Assembly: GCA_903896925.1 (NCBI GenBank)
Contig: CAITZM010000068.1
Coordinates: forward strand, 1 to 42,619
Length of the DNA: 42,619 nucleotides
Origin: an uncultured Lentisphaerota bacterium
Lineage (GTDB): Bacteria > Verrucomicrobiota > Kiritimatiellia > CAIQIC01
Reading direction: 5' to 3'
Made by a program: the position numbers and the translations under genes. Under the pieces are notes generated by a model, which searched no databases, was not told the DNA's origin, and worked only from the letters and a program-made list of their open reading frames with translations. Positions 8,989-16,153 of the stretch are shown in pieces (positions within the stretch are counted from its first letter, which is position 1; each line of letters opens with the position of its first letter).

Positions 8989-9138
8989 CGTTTTTCGAGA
9001 CTTGGAGCACTTGCTGAGCCCCGCCGAAGTTCGACAGAATCATTTTCTCAGAGCTGCACTCGCCCGTCATAGAATCTTCCGATGATTCTGTCATATCTGA
9101 ACAGGTACGCTGGGGAGAGAAGACGGAGGCGCAATTTC

Positions 9139-9191
9139 ACAGAAGTTAACAAAGGAAACAAAGGATCTTTGTTCTCTTCGTTGCCTTCTGT
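9139..9191. repeat. 53-nt imperfect palindrome between convergent genes
   Basis: The ends read ACAGAAG and CTTCTGT, and the centre AACAAAG-GAT-CTTTGTT is a perfect hairpin; the sequence between is a degenerate palindrome of AACAAAGG-like words. It lies in the 257-nt gap between lplA (plus) and hypB (minus), so it could end transcription from both sides. A smaller AGAATC/GATTCT hairpin lies upstream at about 9072-9090. Confidence 0.6.
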
Positions 9192-9245
9192 AAGTAAACT
9201 GTGGCGGCCTTGGCTCGAAACCGGTGTCTGCTTCGGGGCAAGGCC

Positions 9246-10037
9246 TCAGTGCAGCGGGCGGGCGCGCTTGGCGGCGAGGCGTGCCCCGACCCAGCCTAGC
9301 CAGGCATCGAGGCCGGCGCCGGTCTGCGCGGAGAGCTCCAGCACCTCGGTCTGCGGCGCTACCTGGCGGAGGTGGGCGAGCGCGGCGTCGCGCGGAAACT
9401 CCGTCACGGCGGCGAGGTCGGACTTGCTGATGACGGTCAGCGCGGCGCTCTGGAAGATCTGCGGGTACTTCAGCGGCTTGTCGTCGCCCTCCGTCACCGA
9501 CCAGAGCGCGACGCGTGCATCCTCGCCGAGGTCGAAGAGGGTGGGGCAGACGAGGTTGCCGACGTTCTCGATGAACAGCACGTCGAGGGCGTCGAGGTCG
9601 AGCTGCGCCAGCGCGTGCTGGAGCATGTGGGCGTCGAGGTGACAGGCGGTGCCGGTGGTGATCTGGATCGCGGGCCCGCCGGCGGCGCGCAGGCGCTGCG
9701 CGTCGTTGTCGGTCTGCAGGTCGCCGGTGATGACGGCGCTGCGAAAGGTCTTGTGCGGTGCGCGGAAGGTCGCCTCGAGCAGCGCGGTCTTGCCGGCGCC
9801 CGGTGCGGACATCAGGTTGAGCACGAGCAGCTTCTTGGCGAGGAAGAACCCGCGGTTGCGCTCGGCCAGGCGGTCGTTCTCCTTGAGGATCACCGCGACG
9901 GCCGGGTCGACCGCGGGCGCGTCGTGGTGGTGATGCGCGTGGGGCAGGCCCAGTTCGTGGGCGCGCCGGTGGGCCGCTTCGTCAGCGCCGTGATCGTGAT
10001 GCTGCTGATTTCCGCCGCAGCCGCAAGTGTCGCACAT
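9246..10037 (-). CDS. hypB: Hydrogenase/urease nickel incorporation GTPase HypB
   Basis: 263 residues. HypB binds nickel and hydrolyses GTP to help HypA load Ni into the large subunit of [NiFe] hydrogenase. Start 10037 begins at MCDTCGCGG, the N-terminal CxxCGC nickel-binding motif of the family; frames starting earlier add an unrelated leader. A His-rich segment (about residues 13-40), typical of the nickel-storage type, follows. The P-loop SAPGAGKT is at 77-84, with the CHLDAHM nickel/zinc site, [11 protein letters not shown] and the base-recognition SKSDL further on. The sequence looks intact. No other hyp gene or hydrogenase gene is present in the window, which is unusual since hypB normally sits with hypA/C/D/E/F. 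Confidence 0.93.
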   Translation of the reverse strand: MCDTCGCGGNQQHHDHGADEAAHRRAHELGLPHAHHHHDAPAVDPAVAVILKENDRLAERNRGFFLAKKLLVLNLMSAPGAGKTALLEATFRAPHKTFRSAVITGDLQTDNDAQRLRAAGGPAIQITTGTACHLDAHMLQHALAQLDLDALDVLFIENVGNLVCPTLFDLGEDARVALWSVTEGDDKPLKYPQIFQSAALTVISKSDLAAVTEFPRDAALAHLRQVAPQTEVLELSAQTGAGLDAWLGWVGARLAAKRARPLH

Positions 10038-10211
10038 GGTCGTCCCGTTTCGCGCGCGGACTCTACCACGCAGCCCGAAGCGGCGCAAACGCGGGTGGAG
10101 ATCGGTTAAGGAGAACAAATTGCGCTGAGGTGCGGCGAGCGTGCGAGCAGCAACCGCCTGAACAAGCGCAACCCTTCGCGCAGGGCCGTGGCGTTTGTGC
10201 CGGTGGGGTAC

Positions 10212-10230
10212 GCCGGGTCGGAGACCCGGC
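10212..10230. repeat. GCCGGGTC/GACCCGGC hairpin repeat
   Basis: A perfect 8-bp stem with a GGA loop, flanked by GTAC and CTAC, in the 459-nt spacer between hypB and the small CxxC gene. This spacer (10038-10496) holds no gene that I can support, only this hairpin, a larger one at 10341-10374 and a TTCCA/TGGAA dyad at 10410. Confidence 0.6.
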
Positions 10231-10340
10231 CTACAGCGCGGGGTTCAGCAGAAACACTGAAGGTCGCGTCTCTGACGCGGCGCACACCCGTCTAACAACA
10301 ATATCTTCTCAACTGGCTGTAGCGGCGGCCTGTGGCCCCG

Positions 10341-10374
10341 CCGCCACCACCATAGCGTGCCGCTATGGTGGCGG
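10341..10374. repeat. Palindromic intergenic element
   Basis: CCGCCACCACCATAGCG pairs with CGCTATGGTGGCGG with a 3-nt bulge and a TGC loop. A GGCGGC/GCCGCC stem lies just before it (10323-10343). It resembles a REP-type element. Confidence 0.55.
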
Positions 10375-10409
10375 TCTTCCGGGGCTCTCTGCGCGCGGCG
10401 GAGGTGTAG

Positions 10410-10423
10410 TTCCAAGCCTGGAA
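10410..10423. promoter_or_regulatory. TTCCA/TGGAA dyad, third copy
   Basis: TTCCAAGCCTGGAA is a near match (one base shorter) to the two 15-nt dyads at 26248 and 26280. Here no promoter is obvious next to it, so it may be a repeat rather than an operator. Confidence 0.35.
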
Positions 10424-10496
10424 ATGAACCGCCAAGGCCTTTTGCCGCAGGGTGACGCTCAGGGTCGGCGAGCTTGCGAGCCGTAACTTGTGGCGT

Positions 10497-10793
10497 CTAG
10501 TTCGGTGCTTCTTTTCCTAGTGCTCTCAAGGAAATGTCGTAACAGGAGTGGCGGTATTCATGAAACCATATGAAGGCATAGTGGGTTGCACCGCAGCCCG
10601 TACACGTCTTGAGCATAATGGCGGTCATGCCATTGCCAATTGACTTGTTGCCAAGGTCGATACCGAAGGCATCGGCGACCGCTTGTCTTTCAGTAGGTTC
10701 CATTCTCTCTTTCCATCCCCATGCGGCATCCAGCATCTCCTTGAAACAAATCCGGGCAGGTAGCTTACATTGAGAGCAGATCAGATCATACAC
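10497..10793 (-). CDS. Small CxxC protein, possibly 5'-interrupted
   Basis: 98 residues from a GTG at 10793. Cys pairs CSQC (near residue 7) and CTGC (near 66) suggest a small zinc-binding fold; the rest is mixed, with an aromatic stretch (THYAFIWFHEYRH). I do not recognise the family. The same frame continues upstream with plausible coding sense (ASFFNGWETDKA) to a TGA at 10830-10832. Beyond that it is open to an ATG at 10859 that has a good GGGAG ribosome site and would begin MTIIEPVKE. So either the GTG is the true start, or the gene began at 10859 and has acquired an in-frame TGA after nine codons. Base composition is lower in GC than the neighbours. It is the next gene downstream of vapBC on the same strand. 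Confidence 0.5.
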   Translation of the reverse strand: MYDLICSQCKLPARICFKEMLDAAWGWKERMEPTERQAVADAFGIDLGNKSIGNGMTAIMLKTCTGCGATHYAFIWFHEYRHSCYDISLRALGKEAPN

Positions 10794-10906
10794 GGCCTTG
10801 TCCGTCTCCCAACCATTGAAGAAGGATGCTCATTCCTTGACTGGTTCAATGATCGTCATCTTCTCTCCCGCAGTATTGTAGAAAGAACTAAAAGTTGTCT
10901 TTGTAC

Positions 10907-11338
10907 TTAACTCTGGAGGGGGTTGCGCCATCGAATGCCGGGGAAACGGGAGAAATCCGAATCCGTGGAGACGAGTTCGCAACCGTGTTCCAAGGCCAGC
11001 GCCGCCAGGTGCGCGTCGGTGACCAGGTTCGCCACAGCCTGGCCATCGCGGAGCATTTTCTGGAATATGGTCCAATGACGTTCGGTCGGGGTTACGATCC
11101 GCGTACACGGTTGGTCCATCCAGCTTTGAATGCGGGCGAGCGCTTGATCGAGGGAAAGCGGATGTTCGAAAACCCGCGGGTTGGTGCCGATGCGGATGAA
11201 GGCGCCCAAGACGGTCCAGCACAGGCACACGGGAGACCTTCCGGAAAGTTCGGCGTCCCACCAGGCGCACGCCGCTTCATGGCGCGGGCTGAGTTGATCC
11301 TCCGCGTACAGAAGGATGTTGGCATCCACCAAGATCAC
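10907..11338 (-). CDS. vapC: VapC-type PIN-domain toxin
   Basis: 143 residues. PIN-domain ribonuclease; VapC toxins cleave tRNA or rRNA when freed from VapB. The sequence opens with MILVDANILLYAED (first acidic residue Asp 5). An acidic pair lies mid-protein, TDAHLAALALEHGC carries a later conserved Asp, and VSTDSDFSRFPGI carries the last acidic site, so the four-acid metal centre looks complete. The length fits the family. The start codon overlaps the last codon of the antitoxin by four bases (ATGA), so the two are translationally coupled. It most resembles the TA-system PIN proteins that often carry the TIGR00028-type annotation; the exact target cannot be read from the sequence. Confidence 0.88.
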   Translation of the reverse strand: MILVDANILLYAEDQLSPRHEAACAWWDAELSGRSPVCLCWTVLGAFIRIGTNPRVFEHPLSLDQALARIQSWMDQPCTRIVTPTERHWTIFQKMLRDGQAVANLVTDAHLAALALEHGCELVSTDSDFSRFPGIRWRNPLQS

Positions 11339-11580
11339 TGATGCGCCTCACCCTCAAGCTGTGCGATCAGTTCCTGAATGTTGTCCAGACTTCTGCCTGG
11401 CTTCAGGCCCAGTTTGCGGGGCTGGGTGTGATACGGCCGGACGCGCGTCGGTTCTTCTACCACCTCCAGGCCGGCGCGCAGCGCCTCATTTACCACCTGT
11501 CGAAAGGGGCTGTGCAGTCGATGTGCCAAGGCGCGTGCCCGATCCAGCACATCGTCTTCCAATGTCAAGGTCGTTCTCAT
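11335..11580 (-). CDS. vapB: VapB-type antitoxin (ribbon-helix-helix)
   Basis: 81 residues. N-terminal MRTTLTLEDDVLDRARALA is the ribbon-helix-helix DNA-binding pattern of VapB antitoxins. The acidic and Pro-rich C-terminal part (about residues 40-81) would wrap the toxin and inhibit it. It is expected to repress its own operon together with VapC. The promoter and an inverted repeat lie immediately upstream (11587-11622), with the predicted transcription start close to the ATG itself, so the message may be leaderless; no ribosome site is seen. The 4-nt overlap with vapC supports a functional pair. Confidence 0.85.
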   Translation of the reverse strand: MRTTLTLEDDVLDRARALAHRLHSPFRQVVNEALRAGLEVVEEPTRVRPYHTQPRKLGLKPGRSLDNIQELIAQLEGEAHQ

Positions 11581-11586
11581 GGCGGC

Positions 11587-11622
11587 ACAGTAGCATCACA
11601 CAAGATGATGTCAAGGCATCAT
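11587..11622 (-). promoter_or_regulatory. vapBC promoter with overlapping operator
   Basis: On the minus strand TTGACA (11614-11609) is followed after 16 nt by TACTGT (11592-11587). The -35 lies between the arms of ATGATG-N6-CATCAT (11605-11622), and a second dyad CATCA-N7-TGATG (11594-11610) shares one arm. Overlap of dyads and promoter fits autorepression by VapB-VapC. Confidence 0.55.
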
Positions 11623-11825
11623 TCCCGCGGTCACACGCCTTGCCTGGGCCCAAGCTGCTCCTGATGGCGGGCTTTCCAGACCTGCGAAAAACACCTGCAA
11701 ACTGATGCACATGGAGTTGGATAACCCCGCCCGCCGCAAGCCGGCCGGCTGCCGCCGCAGAGGAAAGTGCCCGCTGGCCGGCCAAAAATCAGCGGGCGCA
11801 GGGCGGTGCCGTCCGGCGATTCTTT

Positions 11826-11854
11826 TTGCAAAGCGGGGCGTTTCTGGCATATTC
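11826..11854 (+). promoter_or_regulatory. Possible glgP promoter
   Basis: TTGCAA (11826-11831), a 17-nt spacer and ATATTC (11849-11854) lie 26 nt before the start codon. The match is moderate. The 245 nt between the vapBC promoter and glgP otherwise show only short GC-rich inverted words. Confidence 0.35.
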
Positions 11855-11879
11855 CCGCTGTCTTTACCGGAGAAATTCC

Positions 11880-14357
11880 ATGACCAAACAAGCGACGACA
11901 GCGAAGGACACGATCATCACGGCGCGCGACATCAAGCGCCGCTACGAGGGTCACCTGCGCTATTCGCGATGCAAGGATTCGCGCTCGGCGACCGACTATG
12001 ACAAATTGATCAGCCTCTCGATGGCCGTCCGCGACCTCGCCGTGGACCGCATGATCGCCACGCAGCGGGCCTACCTCGACCAGGACTCGCGCCGGGTCTA
12101 CTACCTGTCGATGGAGTTTCTGATCGGCCGCCTGCTGCACAGCAACATCCTCTCGCTCGGGGTGATGGAGGCGACCCACCAGGCCCTGCAGGAGCTTGGC
12201 CTGACGCTGGAGCAGCTCGTCAGTTTCGAGATGGATGCCGGGTTGGGCAACGGCGGTCTCGGCCGCCTCGCGGCCTGCTACCTCGACTCGCTCGCGACGC
12301 TGGAGTACCCCGCCTACGGCTACGGCCTGCGCTATGAGCACGGCATGTTCCGCCAGGAGTTCGACAACGGCTGGCAGATGGAACGGCCCGACGACTGGAT
12401 GAAGTATGGCAATCCGTGGGAGATGGTGCGCCCCGAATACACCGTGCCCGTGGTCGTCTACGGCCGGCTGGAAGACGTCCACTACGACGGCCGCCGCCGC
12501 GGGGTCTGGGTGGACTGGCAGATGCTCGAAGGCGTGCCCTTCGACATGCCCGTCATCGGCTACGGCTGCAACACCGTCAACGTCCTGCGCCTCTGGAGCT
12601 CGCGCGCAACGGAGGGCTTCCGCCTCGACGTCTTCAACAAGGGCGAATACGTCAAGGCCGTGGAGGAAAAGAACTGGGCCGAGAATATCACCAAGGTGCT
12701 CTATCCCTCCGACAGCACCCACGCCGGCAAGGAGCTGCGCCTGGTGCAGGAATATTTCCTCGTCACCTGCACGATCCGCGACATCATGCGCCGCTACCTG
12801 AAGAACCACAAAGATTTCACGGACTTCGCGGGCAAGGTCACCCTGCAGATGAACGACACGCATCCCGCGCTCTCCGTCTCGGAGCTGATGCGCTACTTCG
12901 TCGACGAGGCGAACCTGCCGTGGGAGACCGCGTGGGACATCACCACCCGGTCGCTCAACTACACCAACCACACGCTCATGCCGGAGGCGCTGGAGAAGTG
13001 GCCCGTGCCGCTGCTGGAACGCGTCCTGCCGCGCCACCTGCAGATCATCTACGACATCAACGAGCACTTCCTGCAGAAGATCCGCCTGTCGTCGGACAAC
13101 CACCTCGACCGCGTCCGCAACATGTCGCTGATCGAGGAGGGCGACGTCAAGCAGGTGCGCATGGCGAACCTGGCGATGGTCGGCAGCCACCGCGTCAACG
13201 GCGTCAGCGCGCTGCACTCCGACCTGCTCAAACAGCGGCTCGCGCCGGACTTTGCGGCGCTGGAGCCGGAGAAGTTTATCAACGTCACCAACGGCGTGGC
13301 CCACCGCCGGTGGCTGATCCAGTGCAACCCGGAACTCTCCAAGCTCATCAGCAGCGTCATCGGCGACGGGTGGATGCACGACCTCGAGCTGCTCCGCGGG
13401 CTGGAGCCTTCCGCCGGAGAGGCCGGCTTCCAGCAGGCCTTCCTGCGCGTCAAGCGCAACAACAAGGCGGCCCTTGCGGCGCTGATCCACGAGCAGACCG
13501 GCCAGGTCGTGGACCCGGATTCGCTCTTCGACGTGCAGGTCAAGCGGCTCCACGAGTACAAGCGGCAGCTGCTCAACGTCCTCAACATCATCACGCAGTT
13601 CTACCGCATCAAGGCGAACCCCGGGCAGGCGTTCGTCCCGCGCACCTACATCTTCGGCGCCAAGGCGGCGCCCAGCTACACGACCGCCAAGCTGATCATC
13701 AAGCTGATCAACACGCTGGGCGGCGTCATCAACCACGACCGCGACGTGGCGGGCCGCCTGAAGGTGATCTTCCTGCCCGACTACAACGTCTCGCTGGCCG
13801 AGATGATCATGCCCGCTGCCGACCTCTCCGAGCAGATTTCCACCGCAGGGTGGGAGGCCTCCGGCACCGGCAACATGAAGCTCTCGCTCAACGGCGCGCT
13901 GACCATCGGCACCTGGGACGGCGCCAACATCGAGATCGCCGAGCATGTGGGGCTCGAGAACATCTTCATCTTCGGCAAGCGCGCCGAGGAGCTGATCGCG
14001 CTCCGCGACAGCGGCTACGCCCCGCGCGAGCTGATCAAGGCCGACGCGGAGCTCTACCGGGTCATCGGCAGCCTCCAGCACAACCCCTTCATTCCCTCGC
14101 AGCCCGAGCTGTTCGCCGACCTCTACCGCCTGCTGGCGGAGTGGGGCGACCACTTCTTCCACATCGTCGACTACCGCAGCTATGTGGACACGCAGGACAA
14201 GGTCTCCGAGCTGTTCAAGCAGCCGTCGGCGTGGGCCGAGAAGGCGATCCTGAACGTGGCCCGCATGGGGTATTTCTCCAGCGACCGCTCCATCCGCGAA
14301 TACGCCCAGAAGATCTGGGACCTGGTCCCCGTGCCGATCGTGATGCCGCACGAGTGA
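11880..14357 (+). CDS. glgP: Glycogen/alpha-glucan phosphorylase
   Basis: 825 residues, the normal length. Removes glucose units from glycogen or maltodextrin as glucose-1-phosphate, using pyridoxal phosphate, in the cytoplasm. The start at 11880 follows GGAG at 11868-11871. The PLP-lysine signature EASGTGNMK is at residues 659-667 with NGALTIGTWDGANIEI after it. The N-terminal domain shows the family hallmarks YYLSMEFLIGR and GNGGLGRLAACYLDS, and KRLHEYKRQLLN is in the C-terminal half. Nothing is missing. No other glycogen gene is adjacent, so it is probably its own transcription unit, closed by the hairpin at 14393-14416. Maltodextrin phosphorylase (malP) is the same family and cannot be excluded by eye. 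Confidence 0.95.
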   Translation: MTKQATTAKDTIITARDIKRRYEGHLRYSRCKDSRSATDYDKLISLSMAVRDLAVDRMIATQRAYLDQDSRRVYYLSMEFLIGRLLHSNILSLGVMEATHQALQELGLTLEQLVSFEMDAGLGNGGLGRLAACYLDSLATLEYPAYGYGLRYEHGMFRQEFDNGWQMERPDDWMKYGNPWEMVRPEYTVPVVVYGRLEDVHYDGRRRGVWVDWQMLEGVPFDMPVIGYGCNTVNVLRLWSSRATEGFRLDVFNKGEYVKAVEEKNWAENITKVLYPSDSTHAGKELRLVQEYFLVTCTIRDIMRRYLKNHKDFTDFAGKVTLQMNDTHPALSVSELMRYFVDEANLPWETAWDITTRSLNYTNHTLMPEALEKWPVPLLERVLPRHLQIIYDINEHFLQKIRLSSDNHLDRVRNMSLIEEGDVKQVRMANLAMVGSHRVNGVSALHSDLLKQRLAPDFAALEPEKFINVTNGVAHRRWLIQCNPELSKLISSVIGDGWMHDLELLRGLEPSAGEAGFQQAFLRVKRNNKAALAALIHEQTGQVVDPDSLFDVQVKRLHEYKRQLLNVLNIITQFYRIKANPGQAFVPRTYIFGAKAAPSYTTAKLIIKLINTLGGVINHDRDVAGRLKVIFLPDYNVSLAEMIMPAADLSEQISTAGWEASGTGNMKLSLNGALTIGTWDGANIEIAEHVGLENIFIFGKRAEELIALRDSGYAPRELIKADAELYRVIGSLQHNPFIPSQPELFADLYRLLAEWGDHFFHIVDYRSYVDTQDKVSELFKQPSAWAEKAILNVARMGYFSSDRSIREYAQKIWDLVPVPIVMPHE

Positions 14358-14392
14358 TCGTGGCTGCGGCGGCGTACAAAACCCTGCGCCGG

Positions 14393-14416
14393 CCGGTTCC
14401 CAGAGCTGGGAACCGG
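14393..14416 (+). terminator. Probable glgP terminator hairpin
   Basis: CCGGTTCCCA, a GAGC loop and TGGGAACCGG form a perfect 10-bp stem 36 nt after the glgP stop. The T-tract is weak (TCCGTGT), so termination may be partial. Confidence 0.6.
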
Positions 14417-14475
14417 TCCGTGTCGGCTCGGCCAGGGTTGGCCGGCTGTATTTGACGGGTGTTTTCTCCCGCGGC

Positions 14476-14504
14476 TTGACAAGCGCGCCGGGGTGCCCTC
14501 TTAT
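14476..14504 (+). promoter_or_regulatory. Possible promoter of the metal-efflux operon
   Basis: TTGACA at 14476-14481, a 17-nt spacer, then TCTTAT at 14499-14504 (four of six matches). If it is active, transcription would begin near 14511, after the first possible ATG (14503) of the small Cys-rich gene, which would then start at GTG 14512 on a leaderless message. Confidence 0.4.
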
Positions 14505-14793
14505 GTGGGGCGTGAAACGGACTGCACAAGATCCTTGGTGGCGCGGGTGCGGGGCACTTCTGGTGCTCTGCCTGCTGCTGCCGCTCATCTGCTGTCTGTG
14601 CGCCCACGATGAGTGCGCGGATGCCCCGTGTGCCGCTTCCGCCTGCGTTTGCGTCCAGCACGGCCACTTGGCCGTGACGTTCGACGCGGTCAACCTGGCG
14701 CCTCCGGGCCGGTTCGACCGGGCCGTGTTGCCCGCAGCCCCGGAGCGCGCCTTACTCCTGACCGCCGCGATCTTCCGACCGCCCATTGCCTGA
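14503..14793 (+). CDS. Small Cys-rich membrane or secreted protein
   Basis: 96 residues from ATG 14503, or 93 from GTG 14512 if the promoter call above is right. One hydrophobic segment (about residues 15-33, ending LLPLICCLC) is followed by a run of cysteines (CCLC, DEC, APC, SACVC) with a His pair (QHGH). This could be a membrane anchor or signal peptide with a metal-binding tail. I do not recognise a named family. It is the first reading frame before the CzcC gene, 84 nt upstream, on the same strand, and small variable metal-binding proteins often precede czc/cus genes. A role in metal sensing or binding is an inference from context. Confidence 0.5.
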   Translation: MWGVKRTAQDPWWRGCGALLVLCLLLPLICCLCAHDECADAPCAASACVCVQHGHLAVTFDAVNLAPPGRFDRAVLPAAPERALLLTAAIFRPPIA

Positions 14794-14877
14794 TCCGTTC
14801 GCAGCCTTCCCGCGCCGCCCGACGTTCGTGTTTGGTGGAGTCTCGCGGGGATATGGATCAAGCACTGGGAGTATTCC

Positions 14878-16143
14878 ATGAAGCATCTTGTTCGTTTGGT
14901 TTTCCTCGGATTCATTTGCAGTAGCGTCAGCGGCCAGCCGCTACCTGCCGATCAGCAACCGCTCACGCTGGATGAGGCCGTTCGTCTGGCGCTGGCGCAC
15001 AATCCGGACTTGCGCGCCTCCGATGCGCGCGTAGAAGCCGCGACCGGACGGGCACAGCAGGCGAAGCGCTGGTCGAATCCCGAATTGGAGTTGAGCGCCG
15101 AGGATTGGCCGGTGCGCAATGGGCGCGGATTCTCGGATGCGAAGCAGACCATCGGCCTCGCACAGACGTTGCCCTATCCGGGGAAGAAGACGCTGGATGG
15201 GCACATCGGCGGCGCAGGGGTGAAGCTCTCGGAGGCGGTGCTGGCCGTGCGCCAGACGGAAATCGTCCGCGATGTGAAGGCGGGTTTCTTCCGGGTGCTG
15301 GCTGCGGAGCAACTGGTTGCGGTGTCTGCGCAACTGGTGACGGTGGCGGAAGCCTCCGCGACCACCGCGCGCAAGCGGGTGGATGCCGGGGCGGCGGCCT
15401 ACCATGAGCAGCTCCGGTCCGAAGTCCAGTTGGAACAGGCGCGGACGGAATGGACGGGCTGCCAGCGGGAACTGGTCACCTCGCAACAAAGCCTCGCCAC
15501 CCTGCTGGGTCAGGCCCGGCCGGGCGCGCCGAAACTGGCCGGTGTGTTGCGCGAGACGCCGGACGCAGCTTTGTTGGCCGACATCGCCGGCGAACGGCTC
15601 GCGCAGCATCCGAGTCTCAATGCCGCGCAGGCGAATCTGGAACGCGCGCAACTGGAGAGCCGTCGCGCGCGGCTCGAGCCCTATCCCGACATGAAGGTGG
15701 GCTTTGCCGGCGGGCGGATAGGCGAAAGCGATCAGACCATCATCCAGGTGGGCCTCTCGCTGCCCTTGCCTCTGCTGGACCGTGGGCAGGGGAAGCAGCA
15801 GGAGGCGCGGGCCAACGTGAGCGTGGCGGAAGCGGAACTGCGCGCGGTGCAGCAGCAGTTGCAGCGCGAATGGGCCAACGCGCAGCAGCGCTATCGCACG
15901 GCCGCCGAACAGGTGGCCAACTATCGCGAGCGGATTCTGCCGAAGGCTACCGAGGCGCTGCGGCTGATCCAGGCCGGTTTCGAGCAGGGCAAATTCGCCT
16001 TCATGGATTTGGTGGATACGCAGCGCACCACAGCCGAAGCCCGTCTGGCCTATCAGGGCAAACTGCTCGAATTGAATCTTACCCAGGCGGAACTGGAAGC
16101 CTTGCTCCAGCCGCAAGCCAATACAACTACAAACACCAAATAG
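14878..16143 (+). CDS. TolC-family outer-membrane factor of a metal efflux pump (CzcC-like)
   Basis: 421 residues. Outer-membrane channel of a tripartite RND pump. It has a signal peptide (MKHLVRLVFLGFICSSVSG), then LTLDEAVRLALAHNPDL, the usual opening of the outer-membrane efflux protein fold. Two similar halves of long amphipathic helices follow, rich in Ala, Gln and Glu, with the second ending in ATEALRLIQAGFEQGKFAFMDLVDTQRT, the conserved end of the second repeat. GGGAG at 14867-14871 sets the start. It is the first of three closely spaced pump genes (10-nt gap to the adaptor). Metal specificity is judged from the RND gene, not from this one. Confidence 0.88.
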   Translation: MKHLVRLVFLGFICSSVSGQPLPADQQPLTLDEAVRLALAHNPDLRASDARVEAATGRAQQAKRWSNPELELSAEDWPVRNGRGFSDAKQTIGLAQTLPYPGKKTLDGHIGGAGVKLSEAVLAVRQTEIVRDVKAGFFRVLAAEQLVAVSAQLVTVAEASATTARKRVDAGAAAYHEQLRSEVQLEQARTEWTGCQRELVTSQQSLATLLGQARPGAPKLAGVLRETPDAALLADIAGERLAQHPSLNAAQANLERAQLESRRARLEPYPDMKVGFAGGRIGESDQTIIQVGLSLPLPLLDRGQGKQQEARANVSVAEAELRAVQQQLQREWANAQQRYRTAAEQVANYRERILPKATEALRLIQAGFEQGKFAFMDLVDTQRTTAEARLAYQGKLLELNLTQAELEALLQPQANTTTNTK

Positions 16144-16153
16144 GAAGTGGACC

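Noticed and set aside
11631..14915. A 1,094-codon frame on the minus strand, opposite glgP
   Set aside because: It is the antisense shadow of a high-GC gene; its peptide is low complexity and unlike any family, while the plus frame is a complete phosphorylase.
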